A DNA stretch of 64,000 nt from Kitasatospora phosalacinea (GTDB lineage: Bacteria; Actinomycetota; Actinomycetes; Streptomycetales; Streptomycetaceae): contig NZ_JNYE01000009.1 of the NCBI RefSeq assembly GCF_000717185.1, positions 1 through 64,000 on the forward strand, read 5' to 3'. The translations under genes and the position numbers were made by a program. A model generated the notes under the pieces. The model saw only the letters and a list, made by a program, of their open reading frames with translations. It was not told the DNA's origin and ran no database searches. Shown one piece after another: positions 8,439 through 15,928 of this stretch (position 1 is its first letter; every line of letters begins with the position of its first letter).

Positions 8439-9884
8439 TCAGCCCAGCAGGTCGGCCATCCAGGACTCGACGGCGGCGGCCTCGCGGGGGAGGGCGCCGG
8501 ACATCAGGCGGGCGCCGTCGGCGGTGATGACGAGGTCGTCCTCGATGCGGACGCCGATGCCGCGGAGCTCGGGCGGGAGGGTGAGGTCGTCGGGCTGGAG
8601 GTAGAGGCCGGGCTCGACGGTGAGGACCATGCCCTCCTCCAGGACGCCGTCCAGGTAGGTCTCGGCGCGGGCCTTGGCGCAGTCGTGGACGTCGAGGCCG
8701 AGCATGTGGCCGCTGCCGCAGAGGGTGTAGCGGCGGTAGAGGCCGGAGTCCTCGTGCAGGGCCTCCTCGGCGGGGACCGGGAGCAGGCCCCACTCGGCGA
8801 GGCCCTCGGCGATGACGCGCATGCCGGCGCGGTGGAACTCGCGGAAGGAGGCGCCGGGGCGGAGGGTGGCGATGCCGGCGCTCTGGGCGGCGAGGACGAG
8901 GTCGTAGACGTCGCGCTGGGCGGGGGTGAAGGTGCCGGAGAGGGGGAGGGTGCGGGTGATGTCGGCGGTGTAGAGGGTGTCGGTCTCGACGCCCGCGTCG
9001 AGCAGCAGGAGCTTCGCGGGGTCGAGCGGGCCGTCGTTGCGGATCCAGTGCAGGACGCAGGCGTGGGCGCCGGAGGCGACGATGGTCTCGTAGCCGGTGC
9101 CGTTGCCCTCGGCGCGGGCGCGGGCGTTGAAGGCGCCTTCGACCAGGCGTTCGCCGCGGTGGTGGCGCAGGGCGGCGGGCAGGGCGCGGACGGCGTCGGC
9201 GAAGCCCGCGGTGGTGTGGTCGACGGAGAGCTGGAGCTGTTCGACCTCCCAGGCGTCCTTGACCAGGCGCAGTTCGGCCAGGGCGGCGGCGAACCGGCCG
9301 TCGTGCAGGGCGCGTTCGGCGCTGGGGCGGCCGGCCAGGGCGTCGAGGACCGGGTCGACGCCGGTCAGCACGCGGGTCGGGACGGAGCCGGTGAACAGCT
9401 TGGGCAGGTCGTCGAGGTGGGCGGTGCGCAGGCCGGTGAGCCGGGCGGCCTCGCCGAGGTCGGCGCGGCGGCCCACCCAGAACTCGCCGTAGCGGCGGTC
9501 GCGGTAGAACTCGGCGGAGCCGCCGGCCCGGTCGGAGCGGGGGCGCAGGTAGAGGACGGGTTCGCCGTCGGGCTCGACCACCAGGACGTGGCCGACCTGC
9601 TCCTCGCCGGTCAGGCCGGTGAGGTGGGCGTAGGCGCTGTCGGGGCGGAAGCGGTAGTCGCAGTCGTTGCTGCGGACCTTCAACTGCCCGGCGGGGACGA
9701 GGAGTCGTTCGCCGGGGAAGGCGGCGGCGATCCTGCCGCGGCGGCCCGGGAAGCGGGCGTAGCCAGGGACGCGCTCGTCGGCGGGCAGCGGGGTGGCGGC
9801 CCACTGGCCGGCCATGTAGGCCTCCAGCGCGGGGGTGACGGGGAGGTCGTGGCTGCCGGTGTTCAGGGTGGGCTGGTCGGCCAT
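8439..9884 (-). CDS. pepP: Xaa-Pro aminopeptidase (aminopeptidase P, M24B)
   Basis: A 481-residue cytoplasmic metallopeptidase removing N-terminal residues that precede proline. It has the aminopeptidase P N-terminal domain (about 20-160) and the pita-bread catalytic domain. The dinuclear metal ligands are visible: two Asp in LLDAGVETDTLYTADITR, His in GSGHMLGLDVHD, and Glu in TVEPGLY and VRIEDD. The ATG at 9884 has GAGGAG 8-9 bases upstream. It is divergent from the peptide-type ABC importer, so the two may cooperate in peptide use. The 232-bp region between them is rich in possible operator half-sites. Confidence 0.93.
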   Translation of the reverse strand: MADQPTLNTGSHDLPVTPALEAYMAGQWAATPLPADERVPGYARFPGRRGRIAAAFPGERLLVPAGQLKVRSNDCDYRFRPDSAYAHLTGLTGEEQVGHVLVVEPDGEPVLYLRPRSDRAGGSAEFYRDRRYGEFWVGRRADLGEAARLTGLRTAHLDDLPKLFTGSVPTRVLTGVDPVLDALAGRPSAERALHDGRFAAALAELRLVKDAWEVEQLQLSVDHTTAGFADAVRALPAALRHHRGERLVEGAFNARARAEGNGTGYETIVASGAHACVLHWIRNDGPLDPAKLLLLDAGVETDTLYTADITRTLPLSGTFTPAQRDVYDLVLAAQSAGIATLRPGASFREFHRAGMRVIAEGLAEWGLLPVPAEEALHEDSGLYRRYTLCGSGHMLGLDVHDCAKARAETYLDGVLEEGMVLTVEPGLYLQPDDLTLPPELRGIGVRIEDDLVITADGARLMSGALPREAAAVESWMADLLG

Positions 9885-9941
9885 CGTCGGGGCTCCTCTG
9901 ACCTGGGTGAGCTGGGACAACGTGCTAGGCGGGAAAACGAC

Positions 9942-10012
9942 TTGCACCACGGGGGAGGGTGCTGCAACGACACGGGTCGGTAACGGTCCCGCTCCCTCGT
10001 TGCGCAGTGCAA
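9942..10012. promoter_or_regulatory. Repeated TTGCA-type half-sites in the pepP/ABC importer divergent region
   Basis: TTGCACCAC (9942-9950) and GTGCTGCAA (9959-9967) form an inverted repeat with 8 of 9 positions matching. A second near-palindrome, TTGCGCAGTGCAA, lies at 10000-10012. Four similar half-sites within 71 bases between divergent genes suggest a shared operator. This is a sequence observation; the regulator is unknown. Confidence 0.45.
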
Positions 10013-10029
10013 TTTCACATTACTATGTT
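10000..10029 (+). promoter_or_regulatory. Candidate promoter for the family-5 ABC importer operon
   Basis: TTGCGC at 10000-10005 and TATGTT at 10024-10029 are separated by 18 bases and fit a vegetative -35/-10 pair. This AT-rich patch (ACATTACTATGTTA) stands out from its surroundings. The start codon is 87 bases downstream. The ATTTCACA motif at 10012-10019 lies between the two boxes, a position suited to repression. Confidence 0.5.
10012..10019 (-). promoter_or_regulatory. TGTGAAAT motif, copy 1
   Basis: The 8-mer TGTGAAAT (ATTTCACA on the plus strand) lies inside the candidate promoter of the ABC importer. The same 8-mer occurs upstream of the M6 protease (24849-24856) and inside the palindrome at 26997-27012 between the S9 peptidase and the aminotransferase. 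Sharing by three peptide-related transcription units in GC-rich DNA suggests a common regulator; this is inference. Confidence 0.4.
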
Positions 10030-10116
10030 ACGGGTCACACCTCAGAGCGGGCCAGACCCCGGGCGGCACAGATCCCCCGTTGAACGGCAGACCGGCCCCC
10101 ATTCCCGGAGTTGCAC

Positions 10117-11859
10117 ATGAACAGGCGTTCCCACGCCGCCCTCACGGCGGCCATCGCGGCATCCCTCACCCTCGGCCTCGGTGCGTGCAGCAGCAGCGAC
10201 AACGGCGGCGACAACGGCAGCGGCGACCAGCAGGGGGTGGTCACCGAGGGCAACGGCATCGTCGGCGGCACGCCGGTGAGGGGCGGCACCCTCACGATCC
10301 TGTCCAACCAGGACTTCGACCAGCTCGACCCGGCCCGCAACTGGACCATGCCGGTCATGGACGTCGGCGTCCGCATGCTCTACCGCACCCTCACCACCTT
10401 CAAGGCCGCCCCCGGCGCCGAGGGCCTCAAGGTCGAGCCCGACCTCGCCACCGACCTCGGCACCCCCAGCGACGGCGCCAGGACCTGGACCTTCCACCTG
10501 AAGGACGGCCTCAAGTACGAGGACGGCACCCCGATCGTCGCCGACGACGTCAAGTACAACGTCGAGCGTTCGTTCTCCCCCGAACTGGCCGGCGGCCCCG
10601 ACTACGCGGCCCGCTACCTGGCCGGCGTCGACGGCTACCGGGGCCCGCTGGGCGGCCAGCGCCTGGGCAAGGAGTCCATCGAGGTCCCGGACGCCAGGAC
10701 CATCGTCTTCCACCTCGAGCGCCCGGTCGCCGAGTTCGCCCAGACCGTCACCCTGCCGACCTTCTCGCCCGTCCCGCGGGCCAAGGAGACCGGCGCCAAC
10801 TACTCCAACCACCCGGTCTCCTCCGGCCCGTACAAGATCGAGAGCTACGACCGCGGCAAGCGCATGGTCCTCGTCCGCAACAGCAACTGGGACGCGGCCT
10901 CCGACCCCGTCCGCAAGGCCTACCCGGACAAGATCGTCGTCGACCAGACCCTCAAGGGCACCGGCATCGCCGACCGCCTGATCGCCGACCAGGGCGACGA
11001 CAGGAACGCCGTCTCGTACGTCGACCTGACGCCCGCCAAGATGTCCGAGGTGCTCACCAACCCGGAGGTCAAGAAGCGCCTGGTCAGCGAGAACGGCGGC
11101 TGCACCACCATGCTCGACATGAACACCACCAAGGCGCCGTTCGACAACGCCAAGGTGCGCCTGGCCATGCAGTACGCGGTGGACAAGGAGTCCTTCGCCG
11201 CCGCCATGGGCGGCCCGGCGTTCACCGACGTCGCCACCACCTACCTCCCCCCGGCGCTCACCAACGGCGCCCCGGTCGACCACTTCATGATCGAGCCCGC
11301 GGGCGACCCGGCGAAGGCCCAGCAACTGCTCGCCGAGGCCGGGTTCCCGAACGGCTTCGACACCGAGATGGTCACCTCCACCGGCGGCAAGCAGCAGGCC
11401 GAGGCGATCCAGGCCGCCCTCAAGCGGGTCGGCGTCAACGTCACCATCACCACCGTCGACCCGACCGCCGTCAACTCCATCGTCGGCGACAAGGACAAGC
11501 AGCCCGGCCTGGCCCAGCTCGGCTGGTGCCCCGACTACCCGTCGGCCGCCACCTTCCTGCCGATGATCTACGACGGCCGCCAGATCAAGGACAAGGGCAA
11601 CAACGGCAACATGACCCGGTACGACGACCCGGCCGTCAACGCCGAACTCGACCGGATCGCCGGCCTGTCGGACCTGCAGCAGGCCAACACCGCCTGGCTC
11701 GCCCTCGACGCCAAGATCATGGACGCCTCGCCCGCCGTCCCGCTGGTGTGGCAGAAGAAGCCGCTGCTGGTCGGCTCCAACATCGCCGGCGCCTTCGGCT
11801 CGCCGATCTGGTCCGCGCAGATCGACTACGCCAACATCGGCCTCAAGTCCGTGAAGTAA
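10117..11859 (+). CDS. Extracellular solute-binding lipoprotein, family 5 (peptide/oligosaccharide)
   Basis: A 580-residue binding protein of an oligopeptide-type importer. The signal peptide ends in a lipobox LGAC with C24 as the lipidated residue, followed by a Ser/Asn/Gly/Asp-rich tether. The SBP_bac_5 domain fills the rest, including the family pattern QLDPARNWTMPVMDVGVRMLYRT near residue 75 and NAVSYVDLTPAK later. The ATG at 10117 has GGAG 6 bases upstream. It heads a five-gene operon with two permeases and two ATPases. Family 5 proteins bind peptides, but some actinobacterial members bind sugars, and a GH36 gene follows the operon. Confidence 0.93.
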   Translation: MNRRSHAALTAAIAASLTLGLGACSSSDNGGDNGSGDQQGVVTEGNGIVGGTPVRGGTLTILSNQDFDQLDPARNWTMPVMDVGVRMLYRTLTTFKAAPGAEGLKVEPDLATDLGTPSDGARTWTFHLKDGLKYEDGTPIVADDVKYNVERSFSPELAGGPDYAARYLAGVDGYRGPLGGQRLGKESIEVPDARTIVFHLERPVAEFAQTVTLPTFSPVPRAKETGANYSNHPVSSGPYKIESYDRGKRMVLVRNSNWDAASDPVRKAYPDKIVVDQTLKGTGIADRLIADQGDDRNAVSYVDLTPAKMSEVLTNPEVKKRLVSENGGCTTMLDMNTTKAPFDNAKVRLAMQYAVDKESFAAAMGGPAFTDVATTYLPPALTNGAPVDHFMIEPAGDPAKAQQLLAEAGFPNGFDTEMVTSTGGKQQAEAIQAALKRVGVNVTITTVDPTAVNSIVGDKDKQPGLAQLGWCPDYPSAATFLPMIYDGRQIKDKGNNGNMTRYDDPAVNAELDRIAGLSDLQQANTAWLALDAKIMDASPAVPLVWQKKPLLVGSNIAGAFGSPIWSAQIDYANIGLKSVK

Positions 11860-11874
11860 GGCGGGAGTTCCCAG

Positions 11875-12843
11875 ATGACCACCCCGCCCGCCCCGGCTCC
11901 GGCCGGGGGAGCGGGGGCCCCGGAAGCCCCTGCGCCCTCCGTCGCCCCCGCCTCCCCCTGGGCCCTCGCCCTGCACCGCGTGCGCCGCCAGAAGACCGCC
12001 ACGGTCGGCGCCGCCGTCATCGCCTTCTTCGTCCTGGCGGCCGTCCTGGCACCGGTGCTCACCGCGATCAGCGGCACCTCGCCGGACGCCATCGACAAGA
12101 AGGCCGTCAACCCCTACCTCGGCGGCCTGCCCCGCGGCTCCCTCGGCGGCATCAGCCCCGAGCACTGGCTCGGCGTCGAACCGATGCTCGGCCGCGACAT
12201 CTTCGCCCGGCTCCTCTACGGAGCCCAGATCAGCCTCCTGGTCGCCTTCGTCTCGGCCCTGCTGATCACCCTGATCGGCACCGTCCTCGGCATCACCGCC
12301 GGCTACTTCGGCGGCCGCACGGACGCCGTGATCAGCCGGTTCATGGACGTCATGATGTCCTTCCCCAGCCTGATCTTCATGATCGCGCTGCTCTCGGTGG
12401 CCCGGGACGTCAACCGCGTGGTCCTGCTCATCGGCGTGATGTCGCTGTTCTCCTGGCCCTACATCGCCCGCGTCGTCCGCGGCCAGACCCTCTCGCTCAA
12501 GCACCGCGAGTACGTCGAGGCCGCCCGCGCCAGCGGCACCACCAACCGCCGCATCCTGTTCGGCGAGATCCTGCCCAACCTCACCGGCACCGTCATCGTC
12601 TACGTCACCCTCGCCGTCCCCGGCCTGATCGGCACCGAGGCGGCCCTCTCCTTCCTCGGCGTCGGCATCCGCCCGCCCACGCCCTCGTGGGGCCAGATGA
12701 TCTCCGACGCGGTGCTCTACTACAAGGTCGACCCGATGTTCTTCATCCTGCCCAGCGCCTGCCTGTTCCTGGTGGTCCTGGCCTTCACCCTGGTCGGCGA
12801 CGCCCTGCGGGACGCCCTCGACCCGAAGGGCGGCCGGACGTGA
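11875..12843 (+). CDS. ABC transporter permease, DppC/OppC family
   Basis: A 322-residue inner-membrane permease. A Pro/Ala-rich cytoplasmic start (1-28) is followed by a first membrane segment (about 44-64), an extracytoplasmic segment with HWLGVEPMLGRDIFARLLYG, typical of OppC N-terminal regions, and then five membrane helices. The EAA loop reads EYVEAARASGTTNRRILFGEILPN, the coupling site for the ATPases. The start has GGGAG about 9 bases upstream. It lies 15 bases after the binding protein and overlaps the next permease by four bases. Confidence 0.93.
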   Translation: MTTPPAPAPAGGAGAPEAPAPSVAPASPWALALHRVRRQKTATVGAAVIAFFVLAAVLAPVLTAISGTSPDAIDKKAVNPYLGGLPRGSLGGISPEHWLGVEPMLGRDIFARLLYGAQISLLVAFVSALLITLIGTVLGITAGYFGGRTDAVISRFMDVMMSFPSLIFMIALLSVARDVNRVVLLIGVMSLFSWPYIARVVRGQTLSLKHREYVEAARASGTTNRRILFGEILPNLTGTVIVYVTLAVPGLIGTEAALSFLGVGIRPPTPSWGQMISDAVLYYKVDPMFFILPSACLFLVVLAFTLVGDALRDALDPKGGRT

Positions 12844-13829
12844 TCGGATTCCTGCTGCGGCGCCTCCTCGCGATGGCCGCCACCCTGCTCGCCGTCTGCG
12901 CGCTCACCTTCGCGGTCTTCTACCTGCTGCCCAGCGACCCCGCCGCCCAGTTCTGCGGCAAGGACTGCTCCGCCGACCGGATCGAACTCGTCCGGCAGCA
13001 ACTCGGCCTGGCCGACCCCCTGGCCGTCCAGTTCTGGCACTACGTCACCGCCGTCTTCGCCGGCCGCTCCTACGGCACCGGCCAGTACGCCGTCCAGTGC
13101 GACTTCCCCTGCTTCGGCTACTCCTTCCAGTCCGCCCAGCCCGTCTGGGACCTGATGACGGACCGCCTGCCCACCAGCGTCTCGCTCGCCCTCGGCGCGG
13201 CCGTCCTCTGGCTCCTCCTCGGCGTCGGCGCCGGCGTGCTCTCCGCGCTGCGCCGGGGCACCTGGCTCGACCGCACCCTGATGATCGGCACCATCGGCAT
13301 CGCCGCCCTGCCGGTCTACTTCACCGCGATGATCCTGCTCTACCTCGTCGTCTCGGTGGCCGGCCTCCTCCCGTACCCCCGCTACATCGCCTTCGGCGAG
13401 GACCCGGTCGGCTGGACCACCAACCTGATCCTCCCCTGGATCGCCCTGGCCCTGCTCAACGCCGCCATCTACGCCCGGATGACCCGCAACTCCGTCATCG
13501 AGACGATGGCCGAACCGTACGTCCGCACCGCCCGCGCCAAGGGACTGCGCGAACGCCGCGTCGTCGGCCGGCACGGACTGCGCCCCGCCCTCACCCCCGT
13601 CGCCACCATGCTCGGCATGGACCTCGGCGGACTGCTGGCCGGCGCGCTCATCACCGAATCGCTGTTCAGCCTCCCCGGCATCGGCAAGCTCTTCGCCGAC
13701 TCCCTCAACAAGGCCGACCAGCCGGTGATCATGGGCATCACCCTGCTCGCCTCCTTCTTCATCATCAGCTCCAACCTGGTCGTGGACCTCGTCTACGCCT
13801 GGATCGACCCGAGGGCGAGGCTGTCGTGA
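12840..13829 (+). CDS. ABC transporter permease, DppB/OppB family
   Basis: A 329-residue permease with an N-terminal membrane segment (about 8-30), an extracytoplasmic loop and five further helices. The EAA loop is EPYVRTARAKGLRERRVVGRHG. The loop between helices 1 and 2 carries four cysteines in two CxxxC pairs (CGKDC and CDFPC), which could form extracytoplasmic disulphides. Such pairs are, to my knowledge, seen in other actinobacterial DppB proteins. The GTG start at 12840 overlaps the DppC-like stop by four bases, and its own stop overlaps the next start in the same way. Confidence 0.93.
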   Translation: MIGFLLRRLLAMAATLLAVCALTFAVFYLLPSDPAAQFCGKDCSADRIELVRQQLGLADPLAVQFWHYVTAVFAGRSYGTGQYAVQCDFPCFGYSFQSAQPVWDLMTDRLPTSVSLALGAAVLWLLLGVGAGVLSALRRGTWLDRTLMIGTIGIAALPVYFTAMILLYLVVSVAGLLPYPRYIAFGEDPVGWTTNLILPWIALALLNAAIYARMTRNSVIETMAEPYVRTARAKGLRERRVVGRHGLRPALTPVATMLGMDLGGLLAGALITESLFSLPGIGKLFADSLNKADQPVIMGITLLASFFIISSNLVVDLVYAWIDPRARLS

Positions 13830-14812
13830 CCTCCCACCCGCTGCTCGACGTGCACGACCTCGCGGTCGAGTTCACCACCGAGGAAGGCACCGTACGGGCC
13901 GTCAAGGGCGTCGACTTCACCGTCGAACGCGGCCGCACCCTCGGCATCGTCGGCGAATCCGGCTCCGGCAAGTCCGTCACCTCGCTCGCCGTCATGGGCC
14001 TGCACCGCGGCGCCACCGTCACCGGCTCCGCCAAGCTCGACGGCACCGAACTCGTCGGCGCCCCCGACGACGACCTGCGCAAGCTCCGCGGCCGCAGGAT
14101 GGCGATGGTCTTCCAGGACGCCCTCACCGCCCTGCACCCCTACTTCACCGTCGGCGACCAGATCGCCGAGGCCTACCGCGCGCACTTCGGCGGCACCCGC
14201 AGGGCCGCCCTCGCCCGCGCCGTCGACGTCCTCGGCGACGTCGGCATCCCCGAACCCGCCCGCCGGGCCGACGAGCACCCGCACCAGTTCTCCGGCGGCA
14301 TGCGCCAGCGCGCCATGATCGCCCTCGCGCTGTCCTGCGAACCCGACCTGGTCATCGCCGACGAACCCACCACCGCCCTCGACGTCACCGTCCAGGCCCA
14401 GGTGCTCGAACTCCTGATGCGCCTCCAGCAGGAACGCGGACTCGGCATCGTCATGATCACCCACGACCTCGGCGTCATCGCCCGCGTCGCCGACGACGTC
14501 CTCGTCATGTACGGCGGATCCGCCGCCGAACAGGCCCCCGCCGACACCCTCTTCACCACCCCCCGGCACCCCTACACCCGCGGCCTGCTCGACTCGCTGC
14601 CCCGCCTCGACGCCGAGGACGGCGCCGAACTCCGCTCCATCCCCGGCAGCCCGCCCTCCCTGCTCGCCCCGCCCGCCGGCTGCGCCTTCCACCCGCGCTG
14701 CGCCGTCTACGCCGCGAAGCCCGACGCGCGCTGCACGGGCGAGCGCCCGCTGCTGCGCACCGTCGCCGACGGCCACCGCAGCGCGTGCGTCCACGACGAG
14801 GTGACCGCATGA
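13826..14812 (+). CDS. ABC transporter ATP-binding protein, DppD/OppD family
   Basis: A 328-residue ATPase with Walker A GESGSGKS, Q-loop VFQDALTALHP, signature FSGGMRQR, Walker B LVIADEPTTALD and H-loop ITHDLG. The C-terminal oligopeptide-transporter extension is present (PGSPPSLLAPPAGCAFHPRC), with the conserved cysteines of OppD/DppD proteins that in some relatives bind an iron-sulphur cluster. The GTG at 13826 overlaps the upstream stop by four bases. It works as a heterodimer with the next gene product on the membrane's inner face. Confidence 0.94.
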   Translation: MTSHPLLDVHDLAVEFTTEEGTVRAVKGVDFTVERGRTLGIVGESGSGKSVTSLAVMGLHRGATVTGSAKLDGTELVGAPDDDLRKLRGRRMAMVFQDALTALHPYFTVGDQIAEAYRAHFGGTRRAALARAVDVLGDVGIPEPARRADEHPHQFSGGMRQRAMIALALSCEPDLVIADEPTTALDVTVQAQVLELLMRLQQERGLGIVMITHDLGVIARVADDVLVMYGGSAAEQAPADTLFTTPRHPYTRGLLDSLPRLDAEDGAELRSIPGSPPSLLAPPAGCAFHPRCAVYAAKPDARCTGERPLLRTVADGHRSACVHDEVTA

Positions 14813-15825
14813 CCACCGAGACCGCCCCGCTCGCCGACGCCGCCGACCCCGGCGCGCCCGCAGCCCTGCTCAGCGTCCGCGACCTCGGCATGACCTTCCC
14901 CGGCCCGCGCGGCACCCTCCGCCGCCGCCCCGGCATCCGCGCCGTCGACGGCGTCACCTTCGACGTCCGGCCCGGCGAGACGCTCGGCCTGGTCGGCGAG
15001 TCCGGCTGCGGCAAGTCCACCACCGGACGGATGCTGGTCCGGCTGCTCGACCCCACCGCCGGTCGGGTCAGCTTCCGCGGCCAGGACATCACCACGACCC
15101 CGCAGCACCGGCTGCGGCCGCTGCGCAGCCGGTTCCAGATGATCTTCCAGGACCCGTTCGCCTCGCTCAACCCGCGGCAGACCGTCCAGCAGATCATCGC
15201 CGCACCGCTGCGCGCCCAGGGCGAGGGCAAGCAGCGGATCCGCGCCGAGGTCCGCGACCTGGTCCGGCTCGTCGGCCTCGCCCCCGAACACCTGGAGCGC
15301 TACCCGCACCAGTTCTCCGGCGGCCAGGCCCAGCGCATCGGCATCGCCCGCGCCCTCGCCACCCGCCCCGAACTCGTCGTCGCCGACGAACCCGTCTCCG
15401 CGCTCGACGTCTCCATCCAGGCCCAGATCGTCGGTCTGATGGAACGCCTCCAGGCCGAACTCGGCGTCGCCTACGTGTTCATCGCGCACGACCTCGCCGT
15501 GGTCAAGCACATCAGCCACCGCGTCGCCGTCATGTACCTCGGCCGGATCGTCGAGATCGGCGACAAGCAGCAGGTCTACGACCACCCCGCCCACCCGTAC
15601 ACCAAGGCGCTGCTCTCCGCCGTCCCGCTGCCCGACCCCGCCGCCGAACGCACCCGCGAACGCATCGTCCTGCTCGGCGACCCGCCCAGCCCCGCGAACC
15701 CGCCCAGCGGCTGCACCTTCCACCCGCGCTGCCCCAAGGCGCAGGACGTCTGCCGCACCGAAGCACCGCTGCTCACCCTCACCGCTCCGGGCCGCCAGGC
15801 CGCCTGCCACTTCCCCGAGGCGTAG
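14809..15825 (+). CDS. ABC transporter ATP-binding protein, DppF/OppF family
   Basis: A 338-residue ATPase, the second of the importer pair. Motifs are Walker A GESGCGKST, Q-loop IFQDPFASLNPR (the family's NPR pattern), signature FSGGQAQR, Walker B LVVADEPVSALD and H-loop IAHDLA. The C-terminal extension DPPSPANPPSGCTFHPRCP marks it as OppF/DppF type. The ATG at 14809 overlaps the DppD-like stop by four bases (ATGA). A strong hairpin follows the gene, so the GH36 gene downstream may be transcribed separately or by read-through. Confidence 0.94.
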   Translation: MTTETAPLADAADPGAPAALLSVRDLGMTFPGPRGTLRRRPGIRAVDGVTFDVRPGETLGLVGESGCGKSTTGRMLVRLLDPTAGRVSFRGQDITTTPQHRLRPLRSRFQMIFQDPFASLNPRQTVQQIIAAPLRAQGEGKQRIRAEVRDLVRLVGLAPEHLERYPHQFSGGQAQRIGIARALATRPELVVADEPVSALDVSIQAQIVGLMERLQAELGVAYVFIAHDLAVVKHISHRVAVMYLGRIVEIGDKQQVYDHPAHPYTKALLSAVPLPDPAAERTRERIVLLGDPPSPANPPSGCTFHPRCPKAQDVCRTEAPLLTLTAPGRQAACHFPEA

Positions 15826-15853
15826 CCCCGCCGCGGCCCGCCGCACCAACGCC

Positions 15854-15901
15854 CCCGCCCCGACCGGCCGTCCGACCGCTTCCGCGGCCGGCCGGGGCGG
15901 G
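15854..15901 (+). terminator. Hairpin between the ABC importer operon and the GH36 gene
   Basis: Arms 15854-15869 and 15886-15901 (CCCGCCCCGACCGGCC against GGCCGGCCGGGGCGGG) pair over 16 bases with one mismatch around a 16-base loop. Its place after the last transporter gene suggests a terminator or attenuating hairpin. There is no U-tract. Confidence 0.55.
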
Positions 15902-15928
15902 TCCACCCCGTGAAAGGAACCACCGCCC

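Noticed and set aside
10042..12504. An 820-codon minus-strand frame antisense to the ABC importer.
   Set aside because: Its product is a monotonous Gly/Val/Asp/Arg mixture without motifs, and it lies wholly over well-supported genes.
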